Assembly (NCBI RefSeq): GCF_017569225.1
Contig: NZ_CP071868.1
Location: 1,922,001-1,986,000 of the forward strand
From: Pengzhenrongella sicca
GTDB lineage: Bacteria; Actinomycetota; Actinomycetes; Actinomycetales; Cellulomonadaceae
DNA length: 64,000 nucleotides
Direction: 5' to 3'
The notes under the pieces were generated by a model. That model was not told the origin of the DNA. It saw nothing but the letters and a program-made list of their open reading frames with translations, and ran no database searches. Both the position numbers and the translations under genes were made by a program. This document shows positions 35,343 through 43,088 of this stretch, one piece after another. Positions within the stretch are counted from its first letter, which is position 1; each line of letters begins with the position of its first letter.

Positions 35343-36535
35343 TGTTCGAATCACTCGGCTATACCGCTGACGAGCTAGCCGCTCGCGGAGCTCAGCACAC
35401 CGCCCGTGAAATCTTCCAGCAGCCGGATCTGTGGCGCGAGGTGGGTCGCACCGCGAGTGCCCGGGGGGTGCAGACGGAGGCGTTCTTGCGCCCGCTGCTC
35501 GATCGCGACGATCTGCGCATCGTCCTGACAGGTGCGGGCACTTCGGCTTTCGCTGGTGACGTGCTCGCGCCGGCGTTGCGGCGGGAACTCCACCGGCGGG
35601 TCGACGCCATCTCGACGACGGAGATCGTCTCTAGCCCCCTCGAGTGCTTCGCGGAGGACAGCCCCACCCTCTTGGTCTCGTTCGCACGGTCGGGGGACAG
35701 CCCCGAGAGTGTGGCTGCCACCGAGCTTGCCGAGCAGTGCCTGTCCGAGGTCTACCACTTGGTGGTCACCTGCAACCCCGCGGGTGAGCTGCACCAGCGG
35801 CACAACGGTGCCGACCGGTCCCTCGTGCTGCTCATGCCGGAACTCTCCAACGACAAGGGCTTCGCCATGACGGGAAGCTTCACATGCATGACCCTCGCCA
35901 CGTGGCTAACACTGACGGGACCGTCTGGCGACGATGGGCTCGCAGAGCGGCTGGCCGTGGTGGCCGAGACGATTCTGGCGACCCAGGGGCCGGCCGCGCG
36001 GGCGCTCGCTGAGCGCCGCTACGACCGCGTGGTCTACCTGGGCAGCGGGCCCCTGCGAGGGCTTGCCCGGGAGTCAGCGTTGAAGCTGCTGGAGCTCACG
36101 GCGGGGGGCGTCGTCTCGTACTCAGACTCCGCGCTCGGCTTCCGGCACGGGCCGAAGGCGGTCCTTGACGACCGCACCTTGGCCCTCGTCTACCTCTCCA
36201 ACGATTCCTATACCCGGCGGTACGACATCGACATCGCGGATGAGTTGCGGCGAGCGCTGGGCGCCAGGAGCGTCGTCGCAATCGCGGCGGGGCGGACCGA
36301 ACCACTCGACACCAGCGACCCGTGGCACCTCGATGGGCTTGACGACGTCGCGGACGCGGCTCTCGCGTTGCCTTTTGTCGTGAGCGCGCAACTGCTCGGA
36401 CTGCAGTTTTCGCTCGCGCTGGGCAACACCCCCGATAACCCGTTCCCCTCGGGCGCCGTGAACCGAGTGGTGCAGGGCGTCACGATCCATGCTCTCCCGC
36501 AGCCTGCGCTGCCGGGCTCGAGGGCACTCGTCTGA
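35339..36535 (+). CDS. SIS-domain sugar isomerase/deaminase (AgaS-like)
   Basis: A 398-residue protein with two SIS domains, as in AgaS and glucosamine-6-phosphate isomerases. The first (about residues 45-190) has VLTGAGTSAFAGDVLAPAL and SFARSGDSPESVAA, the second (about 215-375) YLGSGPLRGLARESALKLLE and SALGFRHGPKAVLD. AgaS converts galactosamine-6-phosphate to tagatose-6-phosphate with release of ammonia. The neighbouring tagatose-type aldolase genes support that reaction here. GTG 35339 and ATG 35342 are both possible, with GAGGAG upstream at 35327-35332. Confidence 0.87.
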   Translation: MMFESLGYTADELAARGAQHTAREIFQQPDLWREVGRTASARGVQTEAFLRPLLDRDDLRIVLTGAGTSAFAGDVLAPALRRELHRRVDAISTTEIVSSPLECFAEDSPTLLVSFARSGDSPESVAATELAEQCLSEVYHLVVTCNPAGELHQRHNGADRSLVLLMPELSNDKGFAMTGSFTCMTLATWLTLTGPSGDDGLAERLAVVAETILATQGPAARALAERRYDRVVYLGSGPLRGLARESALKLLELTAGGVVSYSDSALGFRHGPKAVLDDRTLALVYLSNDSYTRRYDIDIADELRRALGARSVVAIAAGRTEPLDTSDPWHLDGLDDVADAALALPFVVSAQLLGLQFSLALGNTPDNPFPSGAVNRVVQGVTIHALPQPALPGSRALV

Positions 36536-36541
36536 CGGCAC

Positions 36542-36568
36542 GTCAGGGAGCGGGCCTCGCTCCCTGAC
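36542..36568. terminator. Intergenic hairpin after the SIS gene
   Basis: An 11-bp perfect stem (GTCAGGGAGCG / CGCTCCCTGAC) with a 5-base loop lies 7 bp after the SIS stop codon. No T-run follows, so it may act as a partial terminator or mRNA-stabilising hairpin between the isomerase and the downstream kinase gene. Confidence 0.5.
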
Positions 36569-36640
36569 ATCGGCTCCGACCTCCCGGACGGCGGCTGACG
36601 AATCGATGGCGCCAGTGCGGACGCCAGGTGGAGGTATGTG

Positions 36641-37624
36641 ATGTTTCTCGGCGTTGACGGCGGGGGCACCAAGACAGCGTTGTGCTTGATCAATCAAGAC
36701 GGGCAGGTGATCGCGCAACGACAGGTGCCGAGCGTTGACTACTTCGCGCATGGCATCGAGATCGTGGAGCGGTACCTCACGCAGGGGATCGAGTCGGTAT
36801 GCCAGGAAGCGGGCATCGCGGCGCATGAGCTGGAGTTTGCCTTCTTCGGGTTGCCGACGTACGGCGAGGCGAGCGGAGATGTAGCGGCACTCGACTCCGC
36901 GCCGCGAGCGGTTCTGGGGCACGGGCGCTACCAGTGCAACAACGACATGGTCTGCGGATGGGCGGGCTCTTTGGGAGCCGTCGACGGCATCAATGTCATC
37001 AGCGGAACCGGCTCAATGACCTATGGCGAGCGCAGGGGAACCGGGGCCCGCGTCGGCGGCTGGGGCGAACTGTTCGGCGACGAAGGGTCCGCGTACTGGA
37101 TCGCCGTGCGGGGGCTGAGCGTCTTCTCCCAGATGAGTGACGGGCGCCTCGCCCCCGGGCCGCTCATGGACGTGTTCCGTGACCACCTCGACCTGACCGC
37201 CGATCTCGACCTGGTCGACGTCGTACTCAACCGATGGAAGGGCACACGCAGCGAGATCGCCGCTCTGAGCCGGCAAGTCGGCCAGGCAGCGGCACGCGGA
37301 GACGTGAGCGCCTCGCAGATCCTGGCTGACGCCGGCCGTGAGCTGGCGGCCCTCGTCGACTGCACGCGACGAAGGCTCGCGTTCGGGCCCGACGAAACCG
37401 TGCCGGTGTCCTACTCGGGCGGTGTGTTCAGCTCCGAGGTGGTCCTGGCGACTTTCACCGCCGAACTCTGTCGCCGCGGCGTGCAGCACGAGATCCACCA
37501 ACCGCTGTACACGCCAGACGTGGGCGCCGCGCTGTATGCGGCGAAGCTCGCCGGAACCCCATTGAGCCCCGACGCGCTCGTCCGCCTGCGCGCCGGTCTT
37601 GCCATCGCGCCGTCCAACGCCTAA
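36641..37624 (+). CDS. BadF/BadG-type kinase (N-acetylglucosamine kinase-like)
   Basis: A 327-residue sugar kinase of the ASKHA fold. Motifs: GVDGGGTKTALCLINQDG (phosphate 1), NDMVCGWAGSLG, the phosphate 2 region NVISGTGSMTYGERRG, and SYSGGVFSSEVV (adenosine). These match the N-acetylglucosamine kinase group of the BadF/BadG/BcrA family. It would phosphorylate an incoming free amino sugar in the cytoplasm. Start is ATG 36641, with GTG 36638 immediately before it. Confidence 0.82.
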   Translation: MFLGVDGGGTKTALCLINQDGQVIAQRQVPSVDYFAHGIEIVERYLTQGIESVCQEAGIAAHELEFAFFGLPTYGEASGDVAALDSAPRAVLGHGRYQCNNDMVCGWAGSLGAVDGINVISGTGSMTYGERRGTGARVGGWGELFGDEGSAYWIAVRGLSVFSQMSDGRLAPGPLMDVFRDHLDLTADLDLVDVVLNRWKGTRSEIAALSRQVGQAAARGDVSASQILADAGRELAALVDCTRRRLAFGPDETVPVSYSGGVFSSEVVLATFTAELCRRGVQHEIHQPLYTPDVGAALYAAKLAGTPLSPDALVRLRAGLAIAPSNA

Positions 37625-37633
37625 GGAGACATC

Positions 37634-38584
37634 ATGTCCACCACCAACCGCAGCTGGATCACCTACGCAGGACTCCTGGTTCTGTTCTGGGGCGTCTGGG
37701 GGGCGTTCTCAAGCCAACCCACCGTCAGGTACGGCTACCCCGATGAGATGGTCTACATCATCTGGGCGTTTACGATGCTCATCCCGGCGTTTTTCGCGCT
37801 GCGCCGATCGACCTTCGACCGTCGCCCGATCGCCGCGTACTACGGGCTCGCGATCGGGCTAACCGGAGCCGGTGGCCAGCTGCTGTTGTTCAAGACCTTG
37901 ACCATGGGACCGGCCTACCTCGTCTTCCCCGTCATCGCGCTCTCACCGATGATCACCGTCGTGCTCGCCGTGACGCTGCTGCGCGAGCGCATCAGCAAAG
38001 TCGCTGTGCTCGGGGTGGCGATGGCCCTAGTAGCAGTCGTGCTCTTCAGCATCTCCAGCGGCACCACCGATGGCGCAACCGGTCCATGGCTGCTCATGGC
38101 GATCCTGATCTGCATCGCCTGGGGCGTGCAAGCGTTCTTCATGCGCAAGGCCGCGACCGTCGGGGTAAACGACGGCACCACGTTCGGCTGGATGACGATC
38201 AGCGGATTTCTGCTCATCCCTGTCGCCGTCCTGATGATGGGCGGATTCCCCGACTCCGCCCCGTGGCAGGCGCCGGCACTCGCGGGCGCCACGCAACTCC
38301 TCAACGCGGTCGGCGCCCTCTTCCTCGTGATGGCCCTGAGCCGAGGAAAGGCCTCCATCGTCTCGCCCGTCACGAACGCACTTGCCCCCGTTCTCACGAT
38401 CGCCCTGTCTCTCTTGATCTACCGGACGGTTCCGAGCGGCTTCGCCACCATCGGCATCATCTTGGCGATCGTCGGGTCCACGCTGATGGTCTACAGCGAC
38501 GAGAAGCGTGGCGAGGCGCTCACCTCCACGACCGACCCGGCCGTTCTGACCAAGGGCACCGACGGAATCACGGCCGTCCGCTAG
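37634..38584 (+). CDS. DMT-superfamily (EamA/GRP-like) transporter
   Basis: A 316-residue membrane protein with ten predicted helices in two five-helix repeats, the drug/metabolite transporter layout. The first repeat ends near VLAVTLLRERISKVAVLGVAM and the second near LAPVLTIALSLLIYRTVPS, each with the family's glycine/proline-kinked final helices. An AAGGAGA site precedes the ATG, 9 bp after the kinase stop. It is the only transporter in this locus and may carry the sugar that the kinases use; no ABC or PTS genes are nearby. Confidence 0.8.
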   Translation: MSTTNRSWITYAGLLVLFWGVWGAFSSQPTVRYGYPDEMVYIIWAFTMLIPAFFALRRSTFDRRPIAAYYGLAIGLTGAGGQLLLFKTLTMGPAYLVFPVIALSPMITVVLAVTLLRERISKVAVLGVAMALVAVVLFSISSGTTDGATGPWLLMAILICIAWGVQAFFMRKAATVGVNDGTTFGWMTISGFLLIPVAVLMMGGFPDSAPWQAPALAGATQLLNAVGALFLVMALSRGKASIVSPVTNALAPVLTIALSLLIYRTVPSGFATIGIILAIVGSTLMVYSDEKRGEALTSTTDPAVLTKGTDGITAVR

Positions 38585-38602
38585 TAGCCCACACAGCGAA
38601 CA

Positions 38603-38650
38603 CCATGCGGCGTCGCCCGACTCCGAATTGGAGCGGACGACGCCGCATGG
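38603..38650. terminator. Bidirectional terminator between DMT and DeoR genes
   Basis: A perfect 13-bp stem (CCATGCGGCGTCG at 38603-38615, CGACGCCGCATGG at 38638-38650), with a second smaller stem (CTCC / GGAG) inside its loop, separates the convergent transporter and regulator genes. Confidence 0.7.
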
Positions 38651-38683
38651 CCCGGTCGGTCTCCTGGCCCAATCCGGCTCGCG

Positions 38684-39496
38684 TCAGACAACGTGGATCT
38701 CCACACCCGCCGCCGCAATGCGCTCCAGCTCTTCCTGGTCGGCTGTCGAGTCGGTGACCAACACATGGATCTCGCCGAGGTCCGCCATCTTCGCCAAGGT
38801 GAGCCGGCCCACCTTGGACCCGTCGGCCACGACCATCACTCGCTGGGCGTGGGCGACCATCGCGTGATTCGTCCGCGCCTCCGTCTCATCGTGGGTCGTC
38901 GCCCCGCCCTCCGCGCTAATGCCATCGGTGCCCAGGATCGCCGTTCCGACGTTGATCGAGTTGAACGTGTTTTCGGCCAGCGCGCCGACGGCCTCGAACG
39001 AACTCGATCGGACCACTCCGCCGGTGATGATGACCTTCAGGTTCGGTCGTGACGCGATCGCCATCGCGGTCGTGAGGGAGTTCGTGATGATCGCAAGCTC
39101 CGGACGCACCGCGAGGACGCGCGCGACCTCCGCCGTCGTCGTGCCCCCAGAAAGAGCGACGCTGTAGCGCCCCCCAGGCAATAGCTCCGCTGCCCGGCGT
39201 GCGATTCGCAGTTTCGCCTCGCGGGACTGCGAGTCCCGCAACCGCACGGGCACCTCCACCAGAGCTAAACGCAGGCGAGCACCACCATGCGTACGCACCA
39301 AGAGTCCCTGATCCTCCATGTCGGCCAGATCTCGCCGGACCGTGGCGGCTGAGACACCCAACTCGTGCGTGAGCGCACCGAGACTGACCGAGCCATCAGC
39401 ATCCAGCAACGAAAGCACGGCAAGCATGCGCTCAGATCTCTTGCGAGACATCGCGCGCGGAACACCACCGACGAAAAGGCGACTATCCACGGTCAC
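38684..39496 (-). CDS. DeoR-family transcriptional repressor
   Basis: A 270-residue regulator (255 if the ATG at 39451 is used). The DeoR-type winged HTH is at about residues 22-70 (VSLGALTHELGVSAATVRRD and MEDQGLLVRTHGGARL). The sensor domain begins at ARRAAELLPGGRYSVALSGG and carries TTTAEVARVL, NSLTTAMAIAS, VRSSSFEAVGALA; this fold binds a phosphorylated sugar. It most likely represses the amino-sugar locus at 32-38.6 kb. A perfect palindrome just upstream (39526-39540) may be an autoregulatory operator. Confidence 0.9.
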   Translation of the reverse strand: MTVDSRLFVGGVPRAMSRKRSERMLAVLSLLDADGSVSLGALTHELGVSAATVRRDLADMEDQGLLVRTHGGARLRLALVEVPVRLRDSQSREAKLRIARRAAELLPGGRYSVALSGGTTTAEVARVLAVRPELAIITNSLTTAMAIASRPNLKVIITGGVVRSSSFEAVGALAENTFNSINVGTAILGTDGISAEGGATTHDETEARTNHAMVAHAQRVMVVADGSKVGRLTLAKMADLGEIHVLVTDSTADQEELERIAAAGVEIHVV

Positions 39497-39525
39497 TTCT
39501 CCCCTGGCCGGACACCGACCCTAAT

Positions 39526-39540
39526 TGATCAAAACGATCA
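39526..39540. promoter_or_regulatory. Candidate DeoR operator
   Basis: TGATC-AAAAC-GATCA is a perfect inverted repeat of 5+5 bp, 30 bp upstream of the DeoR start. Its AT-rich core is exceptional in this GC-rich DNA. A related core, TTGATCA, occurs near 33976 in the divergent promoter region of the kinase and kbaZ-like genes. Confidence 0.45.
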
Positions 39541-39569
39541 CTTTACCCCAAGCACGCGCAGATCCCTCT

Positions 39570-39800
39570 GCGTGGATGTGCAAATTGGACCTGAGGCTGC
39601 GGAGGCCTCCTTCGGCCACAACCACGAGTCCGACGGTGCGGGCGAGGTCGATCGTCGAGCGCACGAGCGCACGAGCGCACGAGCGCACGAGCGCATCGCC
39701 CTCGCGGTCGGTAGCGACTCGACCCACGAGCGACCGGTCGGTCTTGACTCGGCGAACGGGGAGACGTTGGAGGTGAGCCAGCCCGCGAGTTGGGTGTTCC
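39570..39800 (-). pseudogene. EAL-domain (c-di-GMP phosphodiesterase) fragment
   Basis: A minus-strand frame reads RGLAHLQRLPVRRVKTDRSL, then VGRVATDREGDALV, then STIDLARTVGLVVVAEGG. These are typical consecutive motifs of an EAL domain (SLxxLxxLPVxxxKIDRSF, then LxxxVVAEGVE). Only about 75 residues survive, from the second half of the domain. An eight-residue insertion in the middle results from expansion of an 8-bp tandem repeat. The upstream side is fused to an IS21 istA relic. It cannot be functional. Confidence 0.65.
39657..39696. repeat. 8-bp tandem repeat (GAGCGCAC)4 plus one variant unit
   Basis: Four perfect copies of GAGCGCAC (39657-39688) are followed by GAGCGCAT. They lie inside the EAL relic, where three extra units add 24 bases and eight residues (CARALVRS) without changing frame. 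This looks like slippage expansion. Confidence 0.8.
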
Positions 39801-40405
39801 CATGAACTCCGCGACGCCCTGCGCCAGGCGGTGGTCCCGGCCGATGCCTGCCTCGTTGTCCCAGATCAGCCGCCGCGGGACACGGCCGAGCTGCTGGATC
39901 AGTTCCCACGACCCCAGCAGTAGATCCTCGGTTCGCCGGGTCGGGATCATCCGGGCGAGCATGAATCTGGAGTGCGCGGCAGTGATCACCAACGCCGGCA
40001 ACAACTTGCTCGAGCCGTCCTCGAGCGGGATCTTCTTCGGCGGGAACCACAGATCACACTGCGCCGCGTCCCCGGGATCCCACGTCAGCCGGACGGCAGG
40101 GTCGATCGGCCGGAACTGCGGTCGCAGTTGGCGAACCCCCTCCCGGAACCACGTGATCGACCCAGTCCACCCGACCCGCTCCGCGAGCACGGTCGCGGGC
40201 ATGTCCGGGGTCTCGGCCAGCAAGGCCCGGACCTTCGGCCCAACCACCGCGAACGACGTTTCACCGGTGCCCGCTCATATCGCGGCGGACTGTCGGACTG
40301 CACAGCCTTCAAGACCGTCGTCCGGGATATCCCCAGCCGCTCAGCGATCCGCGCCTTCGGCACGCCCTCCGCAGCCAGCCGCCAGATTCTCGCCCGCACC
40401 TTGGT
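39795..40405 (-). pseudogene. istA: IS21-family transposase IstA, truncated and frameshifted
   Basis: The N-terminal frame (from GTG 40399) reads WRLAAEGVPKARIAERLGIS with RTTVLKAVQSDSPPRYERAP, the IstA HTH. Near 40255 the frame shifts by one base, and the protein continues VRALLAETPDMPATVLAERV. The DDE catalytic core follows, with the first Asp in QCDLWFPPKK and the second in LIWDNEAGIG. The sequence stops matching after EFMGT at 39795, so the third acidic residue and the C-terminus are absent. No istB helper ATPase is found. It is an inactive fragment. Confidence 0.85.
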
Positions 40406-40419
40406 GGGGCTTCAACGGT

Positions 40420-40440
40420 GTGGACCAACTCGAACTGTCA
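40420..40440. mobile_element. Candidate outer end of the IS21 fragment
   Basis: Just upstream of istA the minus strand begins TGACAGTTCGAGTTGGTCCA. The terminal TG and the position about 20 bp before the HTH frame fit an IS21 end. The other end is lost, so this cannot be confirmed by repeat pairing. Confidence 0.3.
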
Positions 40441-40716
40441 GGTGATCTGACGCAGAGGCACTTCCAAATTCTCCGCGGTCTGTCGACGACCTTCGAGCTA
40501 AGCCGGATTCAAGTCGACTCGGGGGAGACTCGCACAGGCAGACGAAGCGGTCAACTCAGGTGGCTGCACATGCTTTCGTCGTCGACGGAGCCGAAACGAG
40601 CTTCACTGGACACATCGAGGATTGCGAGGCGTTTGCCGACGCGCTCGTCCGATTCACGAGACGGCCCCGGGTAGGGCGACGCGGGCGTCGGCGAGACAGT
40701 CTTTCCGGTACTTGCT

Positions 40717-40881
40717 TCATCTGATTGGAGGGTTTCGGCTGAGCTTTCCGATGGTGGCGAGGCGGAGCAAGAGCGCGGCGCGACGAATTTCTCGGTCCTG
40801 CCCGTTGGCGGTGGCGGTGTTCGTCCGTTCTGGGAGCGTCGAACCGGCGATGGCTCGTTGGTCTTCGTCGTTCGTTGTCAT
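40717..40881 (-). CDS. Hypothetical 54-residue protein
   Basis: A short frame reads MTTNDEDQRAIAGSTLPERT and ends GKLSRNPPIR. It has a Shine-Dalgarno-like GGGGAGA upstream and a start that overlaps the stop of the preceding small frame by four bases (ATGA). The centre is an Arg/Leu-rich amphipathic helix (EIRRAALLLRLATIG). I recognise no family. The overlap with its neighbour supports real translation. Confidence 0.45.
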   Translation of the reverse strand: MTTNDEDQRAIAGSTLPERTNTATANGQDREIRRAALLLRLATIGKLSRNPPIR

Positions 40882-41021
40882 CGCGTCTCCCCGGCTTCTT
40901 CTGCACCGTTGTTAGTGTCGGCTCTCGGTCCGGTCAGCAAGCTTCCTCTGACGAGGTCTTCGAACGACCAGAGGCGGGCGTAGAGCAGCTCCTCGGCCAG
41001 GATCCGGTTGTCCCTGTCCAC
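40878..41021 (-). CDS. Hypothetical 47-residue protein
   Basis: From a GTG at 41021 the frame reads MDRDNRILAEELLYARLWSF and continues EDLVRGSLLTGPRADT to a stop overlapping the next small gene (ATGA). Helical and acidic at the start. The frame stays open to 41207, but the upstream part lacks coding character. No clear ribosome site. Family unknown; possibly a plasmid- or phage-type accessory gene beside the IS21 relic. Confidence 0.4.
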   Translation of the reverse strand: MDRDNRILAEELLYARLWSFEDLVRGSLLTGPRADTNNGAEEAGETR

Positions 41022-41217
41022 GTTGTCGCTGTGGCGTGGGTGTGTGTGAGCGGATCCGTTTGTGGCGTGAGGTGGAAGCAGTGACGGTCCTGATGAACGC
41101 GGCCGCCTTAGGTTCGAGAGCGACAGTTCGCTCGCGACCCTCGCGGCGCGCGCAGCCCGGAGTGAGCCGGTGGTGCGGCGCGGGCTCGTGTCCGTGCGCC
41201 GCACCACCGCTCGGTGG

Positions 41218-41844
41218 TCAGCCGACCGTGTGGCCCGCGTCGTCGGTGACGTCGAGCCCCTCGACGAACCGTGCAGCGACCTCGCCCGTCCAGTGCAGCT
41301 CGGGTGGGAGCTGGACCGAGAGGTAGTCCCCGTCGCCCTCGGGCGCGAACACCCCGAGGGTCCCGCTCGGACCCCCGTCCGCCCCGAGCATGTCGTACAC
41401 GAGCACCTCCTGACCGCCGACCGCGAAGGTCTGCGCCTCGAGGTCGCCGCCCGGCAGCGACTGCGAACCGACGAGGCTTGCGACGATCCGACCCTCGAAG
41501 CTGTTCGGGTCCGAGCCGTCGTCGTCGCCGTCGGCGAGCATCAGGCTGCTCCGGTCGGAGGACAGCACGTGCCAGCCCTCGGGGACCTCCGCGATCGTGA
41601 ACCCCGCGGGCTGCTCGGCCGTGTAGGCGACGAGCTCGGCCGCGGCGGCCGGGGTGGTCGAGGTGAGCAGCGGCGCGCCGACCGCGACCGTGGCAGCGAA
41701 GGCGCCGGCAACGCCGGTGCCGACCAGGCGCGTGCGGCGACGGCGGGCGCGCTGCCCGCGGCTCACGTCGTCGTCGAGCACAGCGGCGGGCGTCGCGTCG
41801 ACGGTGGCGGTCGCGCGGGACATCAGGGTGGTCAGGTCGCTCAT
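41218..41844 (-). CDS. Putative membrane-bound partner (anti-sigma-like) of the SigE-family sigma factor
   Basis: A 208-residue protein with a single membrane span (about residues 40-60: LVGTGVAGAFAATVAVGAPL) preceded by a basic stretch (RARRRRTRLV) and a cytoplasmic N-terminus of about 35 residues. The rest is extracytoplasmic. There is no zinc-binding HxxxCxxC motif. Its gene overlaps the sigma factor gene (ATGA), the usual place for an anti-sigma factor. That role is inferred from position and topology only. GGGAGAA precedes the ATG at 41844. Confidence 0.65.
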   Translation of the reverse strand: MSDLTTLMSRATATVDATPAAVLDDDVSRGQRARRRRTRLVGTGVAGAFAATVAVGAPLLTSTTPAAAAELVAYTAEQPAGFTIAEVPEGWHVLSSDRSSLMLADGDDDGSDPNSFEGRIVASLVGSQSLPGGDLEAQTFAVGGQEVLVYDMLGADGGPSGTLGVFAPEGDGDYLSVQLPPELHWTGEVAARFVEGLDVTDDAGHTVG

Positions 41845-42428
41845 GACATTCTCCCAGCGGTGAGGGTGGCGTGGATCGGGATAGGGGCGGTGTCGCCCCG
41901 CGGGTGGTCGGGGGGGTCCGGGCGCAGACCCGCGTCGTCGCGCAGGGCCGGTCCGAGCCGGTGCTTGAGCTTCTCGAGCGCTCGTGCCGTCTGGCTCTTG
42001 ACCGTCCCCGGTCTGCACCGCAGCGCCCGGGCTGTGTCGGCGACGCTCAGGTCGTGGAAGTAGCGCAGCACCACCGTCGCCCGCATCCGGTCCGGCAGCT
42101 CGTCGAGCGCCGCGAACAGCAGCCGGGAGTCGTCGTCGATTGCGCCGCTCCCGACGGCCCGGTCCGGCAGCTGTGACCGGAGGTCCTCGCGCTTGCGCCG
42201 GCTCGTGCGCATCTCGTCGGTGAAGGCGTTGACCAGGACGCGGCGGGCGTACGCGTCGCGGTCCCGGACGTCGCGCAGGCGCGGCCAGGCGAGGTACATC
42301 TTGGTCATAGCGGTCTGGACCACGTCCTCCGCCGTGTGCGGGTCGCCGGCCGTCAGCAGCGTCGCCGTGCGGACCAGCGACTGGCGGCGCTGCGCGGCCC
42401 ACTCCCGGAACTCTTCGTCAGATCTCAT
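41841..42428 (-). CDS. SigE-family (SigM-like) ECF RNA polymerase sigma factor
   Basis: A 195-residue ECF sigma factor. Region 2 is at about residues 10-80 (HTAEDVVQTAMTKMYLAWPR, AYARRVLVNAFTDEMRTSRR) and region 4 at about 105-160 (ELPDRMRATVVLRYFHDLSV, GTVKSQTARALEKLK). This wording is typical of actinobacterial SigE-family ECF factors. The following gene is overlapping and encodes a membrane protein, the likely regulator. A candidate autoregulatory promoter lies about 30-60 bp upstream. Confidence 0.92.
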   Translation of the reverse strand: MRSDEEFREWAAQRRQSLVRTATLLTAGDPHTAEDVVQTAMTKMYLAWPRLRDVRDRDAYARRVLVNAFTDEMRTSRRKREDLRSQLPDRAVGSGAIDDDSRLLFAALDELPDRMRATVVLRYFHDLSVADTARALRCRPGTVKSQTARALEKLKHRLGPALRDDAGLRPDPPDHPRGDTAPIPIHATLTAGRMS

Positions 42429-42746
42429 TGCTTGCTCTCCGTTCGCTCATACCCCTCAGACGCGTCCGGCACGGTAAACGGTTGCACGCCCCACGGCACC
42501 GGAGGTCGCGGGGGCATGTGCCGCGTGACGACCGCCCGCCCGGCCCCTCTGTCGCACCGCATGCACGGAGCGCGACGATCAGGGCCCAACGCCCACCGCC
42601 CAGTGCGAGCGCTCCGTCGGGTGTCGACCGGACCGCGCCGCGATCCGCCGGGAAGGACTTCTGAGCCCGGTCCGGGGCGGCAGGTTGCAGGAAGTCGGCC
42701 GCGTTGGACGTGAGGGTCGCGGTGACGTGGGCTTCGTGGGTGCGGT
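42429..42746. other. 318-bp region upstream of the sigma factor gene
   Basis: I find no supported gene here. Its left end holds the putative ECF-type promoter of the sigma gene; the remainder is GC-rich and without clear codon bias in any frame. Confidence 0.4.
42459..42485 (-). promoter_or_regulatory. Candidate ECF-type promoter of the sigma factor gene
   Basis: Reading the minus strand, GCAACC (42485-42480) and CGTC (42462-42459) are separated by 17 bases. ECF promoters generally show an AAC -35 and a CGTC -10 at about this distance, so the sigma factor may transcribe its own gene. Weak evidence, single site. Confidence 0.3.
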
Positions 42747-43059
42747 TCACCACTGCGCCCCTGGGCAGGAGCTCGCACCCTCGAAGCTGGCTTGGCTTGC
42801 GTCGAACCCGAGGCGCTCCAGTTCGGCGGTCAACAGTTGGCCGATGGCGCGGCTCATCGCCATCCCATACTCCTCGTCGACGCTGTGGTAGTAGTCGGTG
42901 CCGTAGGAGGAGTCCACCTCGGTGCCGTTCCCCAGCACCGCGGTGGAGTCGGTGTCCTCACGCATCCGCCGGATCTCCGCGTCCACCTCGGCCTGCGCAA
43001 CGACGTCCGTCCGATCGAACCAGCTACGGATTGCCTCATCGGCGGCCGCGTTGATGCCG
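42747..43059 (-). pseudogene. Hypothetical reading frame without N-terminus
   Basis: The frame from about 43059 reads INAAADEAIRSWFDRTDVVA and later EEYGMAMSRAIGQLLTAELE with strong coding bias, ending at 42747. A TGA precedes it and no ATG or plausible GTG lies before residue 25 or so (GTG at 42986). The protein is polar and acidic, with no family I recognise. It follows the lipoprotein gene closely on the same strand and may be the end of a gene broken by deletion. Confidence 0.4.
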
Positions 43060-43088
43060 GACGACGCTCACCGGCGGTAAGCCCGGCG

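Noticed and set aside
39657-39696. CRISPR-like repeat
   Set aside because: Direct 8-bp repeats without spacers; a simple tandem expansion.
41218-42402. 394-codon minus frame joining the sigma factor and its membrane partner
   Set aside because: The first half is an out-of-frame shadow of the sigma gene; only the part from ATG 41844 is real.
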